From Nonomuraea sp. NBC_00507 (lineage in GTDB: Bacteria; Actinomycetota; Actinomycetes; Streptosporangiales; Streptosporangiaceae), in assembly GCF_036013525.1 (NCBI RefSeq), contig NZ_CP107853.1, positions 8,618,001 to 8,682,000 on the forward strand: 64,000 nt of DNA, read 5' to 3'. Made by a program: the position numbers and the translations under genes. Numbering within the stretch: the first letter of the stretch is position 1; each line of letters opens with the position of its first letter. The notes under the pieces were generated by a model. That model ran no database searches, was not told where the DNA came from, and was given only the letters and a program-made list of their open reading frames with translations. Positions 58,513-64,000 of the stretch are shown here, piece after piece.

Positions 58513-58788
58513 ATGGACAGTCACGGGTCCGCATCCCCCACACCTTCGCCCGCACAGGGCGCCACGAGCAGGTCTACCGGCGGCGACGTGACTCGGCGCC
58601 GGCAGCCCGGGCCAGATTCGAGCGCTTGCCAGATCCCCGGGTTCCGAGACGTAAAGCGGCGGTCGGACGGCATGTGGACTGCCGTTCACAGAGCCAGTGG
58701 TGAGGTCATCACGGCGGCGACATTCGAGCGGCTGGGGGCCAAGGCACCGCAGGAGCGCCTCGCCCACACCTGGCGGCGAGCCTCATGA
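58513..58788 (+). CDS. small unknown protein 1 of the radical SAM locus
   Basis: A 91-aa protein with no family I recognise. The N-terminal half is Ser/Pro/Gly-rich and probably disordered (MDSHGSASPTPSPAQGATSR). The C-terminal half looks folded (FRDVKRRSDGMWTAVHRASG, EVITAATFERLGAKAPQERL). ATG 58513 lies 40 bases after the candidate operator; no clear ribosome binding site is seen. Its stop overlaps the next start (ATGA), which supports real, coupled translation. It could be a precursor-recognition or accessory protein for the radical SAM enzyme. Confidence 0.55.
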   Translation: MDSHGSASPTPSPAQGATSRSTGGDVTRRRQPGPDSSACQIPGFRDVKRRSDGMWTAVHRASGEVITAATFERLGAKAPQERLAHTWRRAS

Positions 58789-58997
58789 GTGGCCAGGCGA
58801 CCCCAGACCGGCACGGCGGCGATAGCCCCCAGGCGTCCGCCGTCGTGCCGCCGCGCCCAGGGTCGGCGCGGCCGCGGCGGCACGACACCGACTACAACAT
58901 CGCTGCTGGTAGTTGTGCCGCCGCATCCATGAAGCGGCTCCGTCCGGCGCGGGCCCACTCCGGCGAGATCTCATTCCAGGCGGGAGACCTGCCATGA
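58785..58997 (+). CDS. small unknown protein 2 of the radical SAM locus, possible precursor peptide
   Basis: A 70-aa peptide linked by ATGA overlaps to both neighbours. It is Pro/Arg/Ala-rich with a central YNIAAGSCAAASMKRLR segment containing a single Cys, and the C-terminus reads ARAHSGEISFQAGDLP. There is no signal peptide. Size, lack of a known fold and position two genes before the radical SAM enzyme make it a candidate precursor peptide, but there is no recognised leader motif, so this is only inference. Confidence 0.5.
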   Translation: MSGQATPDRHGGDSPQASAVVPPRPGSARPRRHDTDYNIAAGSCAAASMKRLRPARAHSGEISFQAGDLP

Positions 58998-59263
58998 CCT
59001 TCGCGCTAGGTGAAGTGCAGACGCCAGACACGTCCAAATGGTCACGCCACGCTGTGCGCACCGAGGAATCCAGACCGAGCTCATGGGCGCGCGGCATATG
59101 CCCGGCTCAGCCGCTCGTGTGGGTGCATGAGATCGCTGGTGAGCCTGTGCCGTTCCCTGGCTACGTTGACGCGCTGGCCGCAGGCGAAGCCTGCCCGGAG
59201 TGCACGATGCTCACGGCGGACGCCAAGAAGACATACCTGCGCGGGTTCCGCCCGGAACGTTGA
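58994..59263 (+). CDS. small unknown protein 3 of the radical SAM locus
   Basis: An 89-aa protein (MTFALGEVQTPDTSKWSRHA, PLVWVHEIAGEPVPFPGYVD) with three Cys, two of them in GEACPECTMLTADAKKTY. The CPEC motif could bind metal or an Fe-S cluster. GGGAGA precedes ATG 58994, which overlaps the preceding stop. The radical SAM gene starts 26 bases after its end. It may be a substrate, an electron-transfer partner or a recognition protein. Confidence 0.6.
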   Translation: MTFALGEVQTPDTSKWSRHAVRTEESRPSSWARGICPAQPLVWVHEIAGEPVPFPGYVDALAAGEACPECTMLTADAKKTYLRGFRPER

Positions 59264-59289
59264 AGACTCCAGCCTGAGCCTCAGGAGGC

Positions 59290-60228
59290 ATGACCGTGAC
59301 CATCGCACCTCCTGAGCCCGAACTGGGCTTTCTCTGGCTCGAAGTCACCGGCAAGTGCCAGCTTGAGTGCGCGCACTGCTACGCCGACGCCGGTCCAACC
59401 GGCACCGACGGCAGCATGGGCTATGACGACTGGGTCGCCGCGATCGACCAGGGCGCCGCCCTCGGCGTGTCCACGGTGCAGTTCATCGGCGGGGAGCCCA
59501 CCTTGTACGCCCGGCTGCCTGGGCTGGTCTCCCACGCGCTCAGCCTGGGCGTCGAGGTGGAGGTGTACTCGAACCTCGTACACGTCACCGACGTCATGTG
59601 GGAGCTGTTCGCCCAGCCCGGCGTCAGGCTGGCCACCTCCTACTACACCGACGACCCCGGCCAGCACCGGCAGATCACCGGCCGCAAGAGCCTGCACCGC
59701 ACCCGCGCCAACATCGCCCAGGCGATCGCCATGAACATCCCGCTCCGGGTGGGCATCATCGGCCTCGGCGACGGCCAGCGCGTCGAGGAGGCCCAGGCGC
59801 AGCTCGCCGAGCTCGGCGTCACCAACATCGGCATCGACCGGATGCGCCTTCTGGGCAGGCCCGCCCGGCGCGCCTGCGACTCCTCCGAACTGTGCGGCCG
59901 GTGCGGCGACGGGGTCGCGGCGATCCTCCCGGACGGCAGCGTCACGCCGTGCCCGCTCGCACGTTGGCTGGCCGCCGGGGCCATTACCGGTGCCCCACTC
60001 GCCGAGCTCGCGCCCCGCGTGCGCCAGCTGGCCGACCGTCACATCGTGCCCGCGCTGCCGCAGGCGTGCCGACCGCCGTGCGAGCCGCAGTGCACGCCGG
60101 GCTGCGACCCGTCGGTCAACAAGCCCGGCGGCGGCGACGGCTGCCTGCCGCAGAAGAACTGCGGCCCGAACCAGCCCTGTAAGCCCAAGGCTGCGTGCCA
60201 GCCCGACGTATCCTGCAAGCCCCGGTAG
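59290..60228 (+). CDS. radical SAM protein with SPASM-like region and Cys-rich tail
   Basis: A 312-aa radical SAM enzyme. The [4Fe-4S]/SAM motif is GKCQLECAHCYADAG (Cys23, 27, 30; CxxxCxxC). VQFIGGEPTLYARLPGLVSH is the GGE motif and VEVYSNLVHVTDVMWELFAQ follows the usual barrel pattern. CDSSELCGRCGDGVAAILPD with GSVTPCPLARW is a SPASM-like auxiliary cluster region. The last 55 residues hold nine Cys with Pro/Lys/Asn (CRPPCEPQCTPGCDPS; CLPQKNCGPNQPC; CQPDVSC), either for another cluster or as a modified tail. SPASM enzymes usually modify peptides. GAGG precedes ATG 59290. Followed 11 bases later by the methyltransferase. Confidence 0.9.
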   Translation: MTVTIAPPEPELGFLWLEVTGKCQLECAHCYADAGPTGTDGSMGYDDWVAAIDQGAALGVSTVQFIGGEPTLYARLPGLVSHALSLGVEVEVYSNLVHVTDVMWELFAQPGVRLATSYYTDDPGQHRQITGRKSLHRTRANIAQAIAMNIPLRVGIIGLGDGQRVEEAQAQLAELGVTNIGIDRMRLLGRPARRACDSSELCGRCGDGVAAILPDGSVTPCPLARWLAAGAITGAPLAELAPRVRQLADRHIVPALPQACRPPCEPQCTPGCDPSVNKPGGGDGCLPQKNCGPNQPCKPKAACQPDVSCKPR

Positions 60229-60239
60229 AGGTGAACGCC

Positions 60240-61400
60240 ATGAGCATCGATCCTTGGGTCGCCGGGCGCATCAGCGACCTGGCCGCCTACCTGACCACCT
60301 CCGGCGTGCTGTCCCCTGGCACACCCGATGGCGCCTGCTGGCTGACGGCGCTACACCAGGTACCCCGCCACCTCTTCGTGCCCGCCCGGGCGTGGATGCA
60401 GCCGCAGGATGAACGCTCCGAGGGCCTGATCGACAGGAACGCTTACAGCGACTCCTGGTGGCGCGCCGTCTACTCCAACACGGCGATCATCACGCAGCGC
60501 GGCGACGGCCAGCCCAGCATCACCGACACCAGCGCCGCGCCGACGTCGTCCACCTCCTCGCCACACGTCGTGTTCGACTTCCTCCGCCTCCTCGATCTCG
60601 ACCACCATCACCGCGTGCTCGAGATCGGCACCGGCACCGGCTGGACTGCCGCCATGCTCTCCTGGCGGCTCGGCGACGACCTGGTCACCACGATCGAGGT
60701 CGATGAAGCCGTGGCGGCCACTGCGACGGAGAATCTCAAGGTGGCCGGCCTCTCACCCACGCAGCTCGTCGGCGACGGTGCACTCGGGGCACCGGATGGC
60801 GCACCCTACGACCGGGTGCACGTCACGTGCGGGGTGCGCGACATCCCGTATGCGTGGATCGAGCAGACCCGGCCTGGAGGCGTCATCGTGCTGCCGTACA
60901 TGCCGCCCCACGGCGGATGGGGCGAGCAACTACGGCTCGACGTTCTCGACGACGGCACCGCGGTCGGCGCGTTCCGCTACGGCTGCCGCTACATGATGAT
61001 GCGATCCCAGCGCGTCGACACGTGGCCGGCGTACCAGGGCGACGGCGTCGAGAGCAGCACGCGGCTCGACCCTCGCGCCCCCTGGGCGGCGCTCGACTAC
61101 GGGTTCGGGCTGGCCCTGGCCGCCGCGGCGCCACATGTCACCATCACCACCGCCGGTTGGGAGGGCCAGGACGGCCACGCGGCGGCGTGGGTGATGCGGC
61201 TGCGGGACCTGCAAGGCGACGGGTGGGCGATCATCATTATGCGCCCCGGTGAGGACACGCACGTGATCCAGAGCGGCGGTCGGCAGCTCTGGAACGCACT
61301 GGAGGGCGCCTTCATGGAGTGGCTGGGGGCTGGACGGCCCGGCCGCGACCAGTATCGGATGATCGTCACCCCAGCCGGGCAGGATATATGGCTGCCCTAG
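60240..61400 (+). CDS. PIMT-like methyltransferase of the radical SAM locus
   Basis: A 386-aa protein. The N-terminal 220 residues resemble protein-L-isoaspartate methyltransferase (ALHQVPRHLFVPARAWMQPQ, SAM motif VLEIGTGTGWTAAMLSWRLG, YDRVHVTCGVRDIPYAWIEQ, TRPGGVIVLPY). A C-terminal extension of about 170 residues is like that of the methyltransferases found in ATP-grasp and FxLD peptide systems. Those enzymes methylate Asp in a precursor peptide, leading to aspartimide or isoaspartate. Directly behind the radical SAM gene with AGAGGTG as ribosome binding site, it is probably the second tailoring enzyme. The extended PIMT at 17428 is a second copy of this architecture. Confidence 0.88.
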   Translation: MSIDPWVAGRISDLAAYLTTSGVLSPGTPDGACWLTALHQVPRHLFVPARAWMQPQDERSEGLIDRNAYSDSWWRAVYSNTAIITQRGDGQPSITDTSAAPTSSTSSPHVVFDFLRLLDLDHHHRVLEIGTGTGWTAAMLSWRLGDDLVTTIEVDEAVAATATENLKVAGLSPTQLVGDGALGAPDGAPYDRVHVTCGVRDIPYAWIEQTRPGGVIVLPYMPPHGGWGEQLRLDVLDDGTAVGAFRYGCRYMMMRSQRVDTWPAYQGDGVESSTRLDPRAPWAALDYGFGLALAAAAPHVTITTAGWEGQDGHAAAWVMRLRDLQGDGWAIIIMRPGEDTHVIQSGGRQLWNALEGAFMEWLGAGRPGRDQYRMIVTPAGQDIWLP

Positions 61401-61629
61401 TCGCGCTGGACGACGTACACGCCCATACCGACCACAGTCTCGACCAGCCCCTCCTCCTTGAGGACCTTCACCGCCTTGCGCAGGGTGTCGCGGGCGACGC
61501 CGAGCTCCTCCTCCAGCTCCACCAGGGAAGGGATGCGGCGTCCGGGCGGGATCTTCCCGGTCTCGATGCGCTGGCGCAGCGTGTTCGAACCTGCTTGTAC
61601 GGCGGAATCGGCCCCTCCCTGTCGATCAT
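61397..61629 (-). pseudogene. GntR-like winged-helix protein, frameshifted
   Basis: The beginning MIDREGPIPPYKQV reads in one frame from ATG 61629. The rest continues in another frame from about base 61585: NTLRQRIETGKIPPGRRIPS, LVELEEELGVARDTLRKAVK, VLKEEGLVETVVGMGVYVVQ. Joined, they are a complete short GntR-type winged helix of about 77 aa without effector domain, a type common in actinomycete mobile regions. A one-base deletion, or a sequencing error, separates the halves. The 3' end overlaps the convergent methyltransferase gene by four bases. Confidence 0.7.
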
Positions 61630-61666
61630 GAACAGAGCCCATGGGCCCATGGCCGACAGACCATAG

Positions 61667-61951
61667 CTAGCGTGGACCACCCCAGGGGCTAGCCGGGCCC
61701 CTCCCCCACGCCGTCTCGGTGCCTGCCTCGTCCAGGCCGCGCAGCTCGCCGAGCGGCACCACCTCAGCGAGCGCTTCCACGTCGCGGTAGTAACCCGCGC
61801 CCACGGCCTGCCCCTGCGGGCCCGTCACGCGGAACCACTCCTCGCCCTGCCTCGCCTGGGGGTCCACGAGCCGGGCGAACAGCAGGTGAGCACCGGTCAA
61901 TCGTACGGGCTCCACACGGATCCCGCCCAGACCAACCAGGTAACGCGCCAT
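61667..61951 (-). CDS. hypothetical protein of 94 aa
   Basis: I do not recognise this protein. It has a compact alpha/beta look (MARYLVGLGGIRVEPVRLTG, AHLLFARLVDPQARQGEEWF, RVTGPQGQAVGAGYYRDVEA) and a Gly/Pro/Trp-rich end. ATG 61951 comes two bases after the stop of the preceding frame. Coding bias supports it as real. It may belong to the same small minus-strand operon as the broken GntR gene. Confidence 0.5.
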   Translation of the reverse strand: MARYLVGLGGIRVEPVRLTGAHLLFARLVDPQARQGEEWFRVTGPQGQAVGAGYYRDVEALAEVVPLGELRGLDEAGTETAWGRGPASPWGGPR

Positions 61952-61953
61952 CG

Positions 61954-62147
61954 TCAGCCGGCCACCGCGCGGATCTGGTCGTGCCGCAGCTCCATCAGTT
62001 CGTCGGTGGCGGCGTCGACGGCGGTCCCGACCCGACCCCGCGGAGTGCTCGCAGCGCCTCGGGGACGTCTGTGCCCGTCGAGGCCCGCGACCGCCTCGTG
62101 CACCTGCCGGAGAATTTCGGTGATGGCCTCTCATTGGTCGTCCATAA
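61954..62147 (-). pseudogene. small helical protein gene with premature stop
   Basis: From ATG 62147 the frame reads MDDQ, a TGA at 62133-62135, then EAITEILRQVHEAVAGLDGH and TAVDAATDELMELRHDQIRA with its stop at 61954. The downstream part looks like a genuine helical protein; the TGA would be CGA (Arg) if one base differed. An internal GTG (VHEAVAG) could still give about 55 residues. Either a nonsense mutation or a later start; family unknown. Confidence 0.4.
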
Positions 62148-62294
62148 GGCGACGTTACGTCTGGCTCGCCGCCTCGTCACTAGCGGACTCGACTGTCAGG
62201 GTTTGGCGGGCTTTCGTGCCGCCGCTCGCCGCCATCGGCGCAGCCTCCTCAGCCGCAATTCAGTGAAGATCGCCGCCGACCTGCACAACGCGAA

Positions 62295-62330
62295 GAAGCC
62301 GCCCTCCCCATGCAGGGGGAGGGCGGCTTC
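62295..62330. terminator. strong hairpin after secreted minipeptide gene
   Basis: GAAGCCGCCCTCCCC (62295-62309) pairs with 62316-62330 in a perfect 15-bp stem with a 6-base loop. It follows the end of the minus-strand minipeptide gene by 9 bases and probably ends its transcript. Confidence 0.85.
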
Positions 62331-62339
62331 TGGTTTGTC

Positions 62340-62528
62340 CTACAGGCCCTTGCACCACATCCAGACGCCGTCGATCTGGCATTTGTACCAGCCGTCATTC
62401 GCCGGGTTCCACGCGTGCGCAGGACTGCTCGCCATACCGATGGTCAGCATGGTGGTGACGGAGACGAGGGCCAGAGCCAATGCCCGGCGGATGCCCCGGG
62501 CCGCAAACATGTTTCTCATGGCCCTCAT
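62340..62528 (-). CDS. secreted Trp/Cys-rich minipeptide
   Basis: A 62-aa preprotein. A basic start and a hydrophobic stretch (ALALALVSVTTMLTIGMASS) end at PAHA, a signal peptidase site. The predicted mature peptide of 23 residues starts WNPANDGWYKCQIDGVWMWC and ends KGL, with four Trp and two Cys that could form a disulfide loop. I know no family for it. ATG 62528 and in-frame ATGs at 62519 and 62510 are possible starts; ribosome binding sites are weak. A strong terminator follows. It might be a signalling, antimicrobial or wall-binding peptide; small SH3-like or spore-coat peptides are alternatives. Confidence 0.65.
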   Translation of the reverse strand: MRAMRNMFAARGIRRALALALVSVTTMLTIGMASSPAHAWNPANDGWYKCQIDGVWMWCKGL

Positions 62529-62617
62529 GCAACACGCCGCCCCTTGGACTCCCCTGGGGTTCCGCTGGGCCTGACTTGGGCCCCTCCTGAGAGCTGCCTT
62601 GTCTCGGGGCCTGGCGA

Positions 62618-62749
62618 TCAGGCAGCCAGGTCGTAGTTCGGCTTCTTCCCGGTCAGCCCGGCAGCGAGCAGGGTCCGGCCGCCCGCCGGCCGATTGCCGT
62701 CATCCTTCGGGAGCGGGCCACTGGTGACCCTCGCACCACCGCGCGCCAC
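62618..62749 (-). pseudogene. short terminase-small-subunit-like fragment
   Basis: GTG 62749, preceded by GAGAGGGGG, opens a 43-codon frame: ARGGARVTSGPLPKDDGNRP, then AGGRTLLAAGLTGKKPNYDL. The beginning resembles the N-terminus of actinophage terminase small subunits (ARGGARxxSGPxPDP...). The body of the protein is missing. It lies directly after an HNH-like gene, the usual order in tailed phages, which supports the idea of a phage remnant. The similarity is short, so confidence is low. Confidence 0.35.
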
Positions 62750-62883
62750 GACCGCCCCCTCTCCCTATGAGCTCGACGGATCGGTTCAATCAGCGTGCGA
62801 GCGGTCTGAACCCGTACAGAAAAAGAGCAGCCTGGCGGACGGGTCCTTCCGCGCGGGCATTTTCGCGATGCCGACCCCGCCCC

Positions 62884-63054
62884 CTACCCCTTGGGCGTGG
62901 CCCGGTTGCCGCGGGACAAGTTGCAGGTTGCGCATGCTGGAACGTAGTTGTCGATCTCGTTCGATCCATTGTGCGAGCGATGCTGCACTTGGCGGCGGCT
63001 CTTGGTGGGGACGGCTCGCTTGGCCGGCTGGTGTGAGGGGCGGAAGCGTGGCAT
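62884..63054 (-). CDS. small HNH endonuclease-like protein
   Basis: A 56-aa frame from ATG 63054 with GGGAGGT five bases upstream. It ends QHRSHNGSNEIDNYVPACAT, then CNLSRGNRATPKG. The pattern H...GSNEIDNxVPACxTCNLSRG is the C-terminal half of HNH endonucleases (conserved Asn and the CxxC zinc pair present as CATC). The N-terminal half with the first Cys pair and the catalytic His-His is missing or replaced, so activity is doubtful. Probably a phage- or element-derived gene; the upstream gene ends 15 bases before. Confidence 0.6.
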   Translation of the reverse strand: MPRFRPSHQPAKRAVPTKSRRQVQHRSHNGSNEIDNYVPACATCNLSRGNRATPKG

Positions 63055-63069
63055 GGCCACCTCCCGCAG

Positions 63070-63310
63070 TTACTCCCGGGTCTGTTTCACCTGGCTGTAG
63101 TCGACGCCGGGGACTTTCTCGACTTCGTGGGCGCAACCAGACCGCTCGGGGCTCTCGGAGGCCGCCGCGGTAGCCGGGAGCGTCTTCGACGATCTCGACG
63201 AGCGCTATCCGTTCGCCATCGGCTTTGCGGTGCCACTCCAGGAGGGTGCCGACATTGACGTGGTGGCCGGGCAGTTTGACGGCGGGTGGCAGCGACACGC
63301 TAGCGAGCAT
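63070..63310 (-). pseudogene. unknown small protein with frameshift
   Basis: ATG 63310 starts LASVSLPPAVKLPGHHVNVG, TLLEWHRKADGERIALVEIV and EDAPGYRGG in one frame. The matching end AHEVEKVPGVDYSQVKQTRE lies in another frame with its TAA at 63070. Joined with one missing base near 63130 they give about 80 residues. I do not recognise the family. It immediately precedes the HNH-like gene on the same strand. Confidence 0.5.
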
Positions 63311-63341
63311 ACCCAGCGTGCGAACGCGTATTCGAGTGCGG

Positions 63342-63806
63342 CTAGGAGGCGAGCAGGTCGAAGTGGAAGCCCAGCAAGAACAGCCCCAGGGATATCCACC
63401 GCGCCACCGGAGAGAACTCGGGATGCTGAAGTGCGAATCCGATCATGACAGTTGCCGCGCCAGCTGCGCCGCCGGCGGCGGTCGCGAGCCAAAACCGCAA
63501 CGGGGAGTCTGTCCCCATTGGTCCAGTGGCCACGTCGACGAGCACTCCCGCGATCACCCCTGCGAAGAGCCCAGCAATGAAGGGGCGTAGAGGGCCCTGG
63601 GCCATGGACCGTACCAGGCGGTCGCCATACCGGAAGAGCTTCTCTGGGCCGACCAAGTCGATCAGGACTGCGGCACCGGCCAGAAATGAGAGGATCTTGC
63701 CGAACCGGCCCCACCAGATCACCGGCATCCCGAGCATGTCGTACCCGAGAGTGGATCGGCCCTGCAGCCATTGGCCCCACGCCTCGAAGTAGCTGATGTC
63801 CGCCAC
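63342..63806 (-). CDS. membrane protein of 154 aa
   Basis: An unknown integral membrane protein with about four hydrophobic segments: FGKILSFLAGAAVLIDLVG, PFIAGLFAGVIAGVLVDVAT, FWLATAAGGAAGAATVMIGF and WISLGLFLLGFHFDLLAS. The N-terminal 30 residues are Trp/Gly-rich and aromatic (YFEAWGQWLQGRSTLGYDML). No family recognised. It lies between two small genes on the same strand in what looks like element-derived DNA. Confidence 0.65.
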   Translation of the reverse strand: MADISYFEAWGQWLQGRSTLGYDMLGMPVIWWGRFGKILSFLAGAAVLIDLVGPEKLFRYGDRLVRSMAQGPLRPFIAGLFAGVIAGVLVDVATGPMGTDSPLRFWLATAAGGAAGAATVMIGFALQHPEFSPVARWISLGLFLLGFHFDLLAS

Positions 63807-63855
63807 GAACGGAGCATAGAAGCGGCCCCGGGTGGCTACCTAGGAGGCAGGGCCG

Positions 63856-63999
63856 TTACTTCTTGTCGCGGTCGATCAGGATGTGCCAGCCGAGCCACAC
63901 CAGCCCGCCGAGGAACGCGAGACCAGCGGCGATGCCCCAGGGCTTGCCGGGTTCGAGCCCGAGGATGAGCCGCAGGTGCGCGCTGAGGGTGTTGTCCAT
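63856..63999 (-). CDS. small single-span membrane protein of 47 aa
   Basis: ATG 63999 to TAA 63856 encodes MDNTLSAHLRLILGLEPGKP, then one hydrophobic helix (WGIAAGLAFLGGLVWLGWHI) and a charged end LIDRDKK. Its ribosome binding site would lie outside the window. The small size, one helix and charged tail recall phage or element-encoded holin-like proteins, but no family can be named. Confidence 0.55.
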   Translation of the reverse strand: MDNTLSAHLRLILGLEPGKPWGIAAGLAFLGGLVWLGWHILIDRDKK

Positions 64000-64000
64000 G

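Overview
The window is high-GC DNA with frequent GTG starts and purine-rich ribosome binding sites. It carries MmyB-type and DUF5753 regulators, DUF6879, BoxB, several secreted cell-wall hydrolases and c-di-AMP riboswitches. This points to a filamentous actinomycete chromosome, probably of the Streptosporangiaceae (Nonomuraea-like); the family-level guess is an inference from gene style. No rRNA, tRNA or CRISPR array was found.

Bases 1-9.5 kb hold a CopC tail and a mixture of intact small operons and decayed genes: a gutted nucleotidyltransferase, a KhtT/KhtU K+/H+ antiporter pair in ruins and an amidohydrolase stub. Intact genes there are an aldo/keto reductase and FMN reductase divergent from an MmyB-like regulator, a pentapeptide protein, a fatty acid desaturase, a SnoaL-like protein divergent from a second MmyB-like regulator, and deoC with its HutC-type GntR regulator divergent from a NUDIX gene. 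Bases 10.2-15.8 kb form one minus-strand cluster: an unknown 300-aa protein, a 91-aa small protein, a PCMH-type FAD oxidoreductase, a 14-TM MFS exporter and an FAD monooxygenase. This is a candidate uncharacterised biosynthetic cluster, preceded by a 19-bp direct repeat.

Bases 16-34 kb carry envelope and stress functions: PRC-barrel, two DUF4142 proteins, a PIMT-like methyltransferase, a CE7 esterase, a 1339-aa secreted beta-rich protein, an ArsR-regulated zinc/cation exporter, and CHAP and GH25 cell-wall hydrolases, each behind a ydaO-type c-di-AMP riboswitch. There are also an ArsR/VOC pair and an SDR gene. Bases 34.3-43.7 kb are one tightly overlapping minus-strand operon: peptide ABC transporter, M20 peptidase, P1 (NylC-like) peptidase and aldehyde dehydrogenase. 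It diverges from its FadR-type GntR regulator. The same operator palindrome occurs before the SDR gene 11 kb away, tying both to one regulon. The P1 peptidase contains 20 perfect copies of a 12-bp repeat.

Bases 44.5-56.2 kb hold a class III cyclase, a NodS-like methyltransferase, benzoate-CoA ligase with BoxB, a MazG/NUDIX protein, a LysR/MFS pair and the conserved ATP-grasp/alpha-E/transglutaminase trio. A MerR gene broken by an IS200/IS605 tnpA remnant marks the border to accessory DNA. Bases 56.8-61.4 kb hold the most interesting locus: DUF6879 and DUF5753 regulatory genes, three chained small ORFs, a radical SAM enzyme with a Cys-rich tail and a PIMT-like methyltransferase. It looks like an undescribed peptide-modifying (RiPP-like) system. 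The last 2.5 kb hold small broken genes, a Trp/Cys-rich secreted minipeptide, and an HNH/terminase-like pair that looks like a phage remnant.
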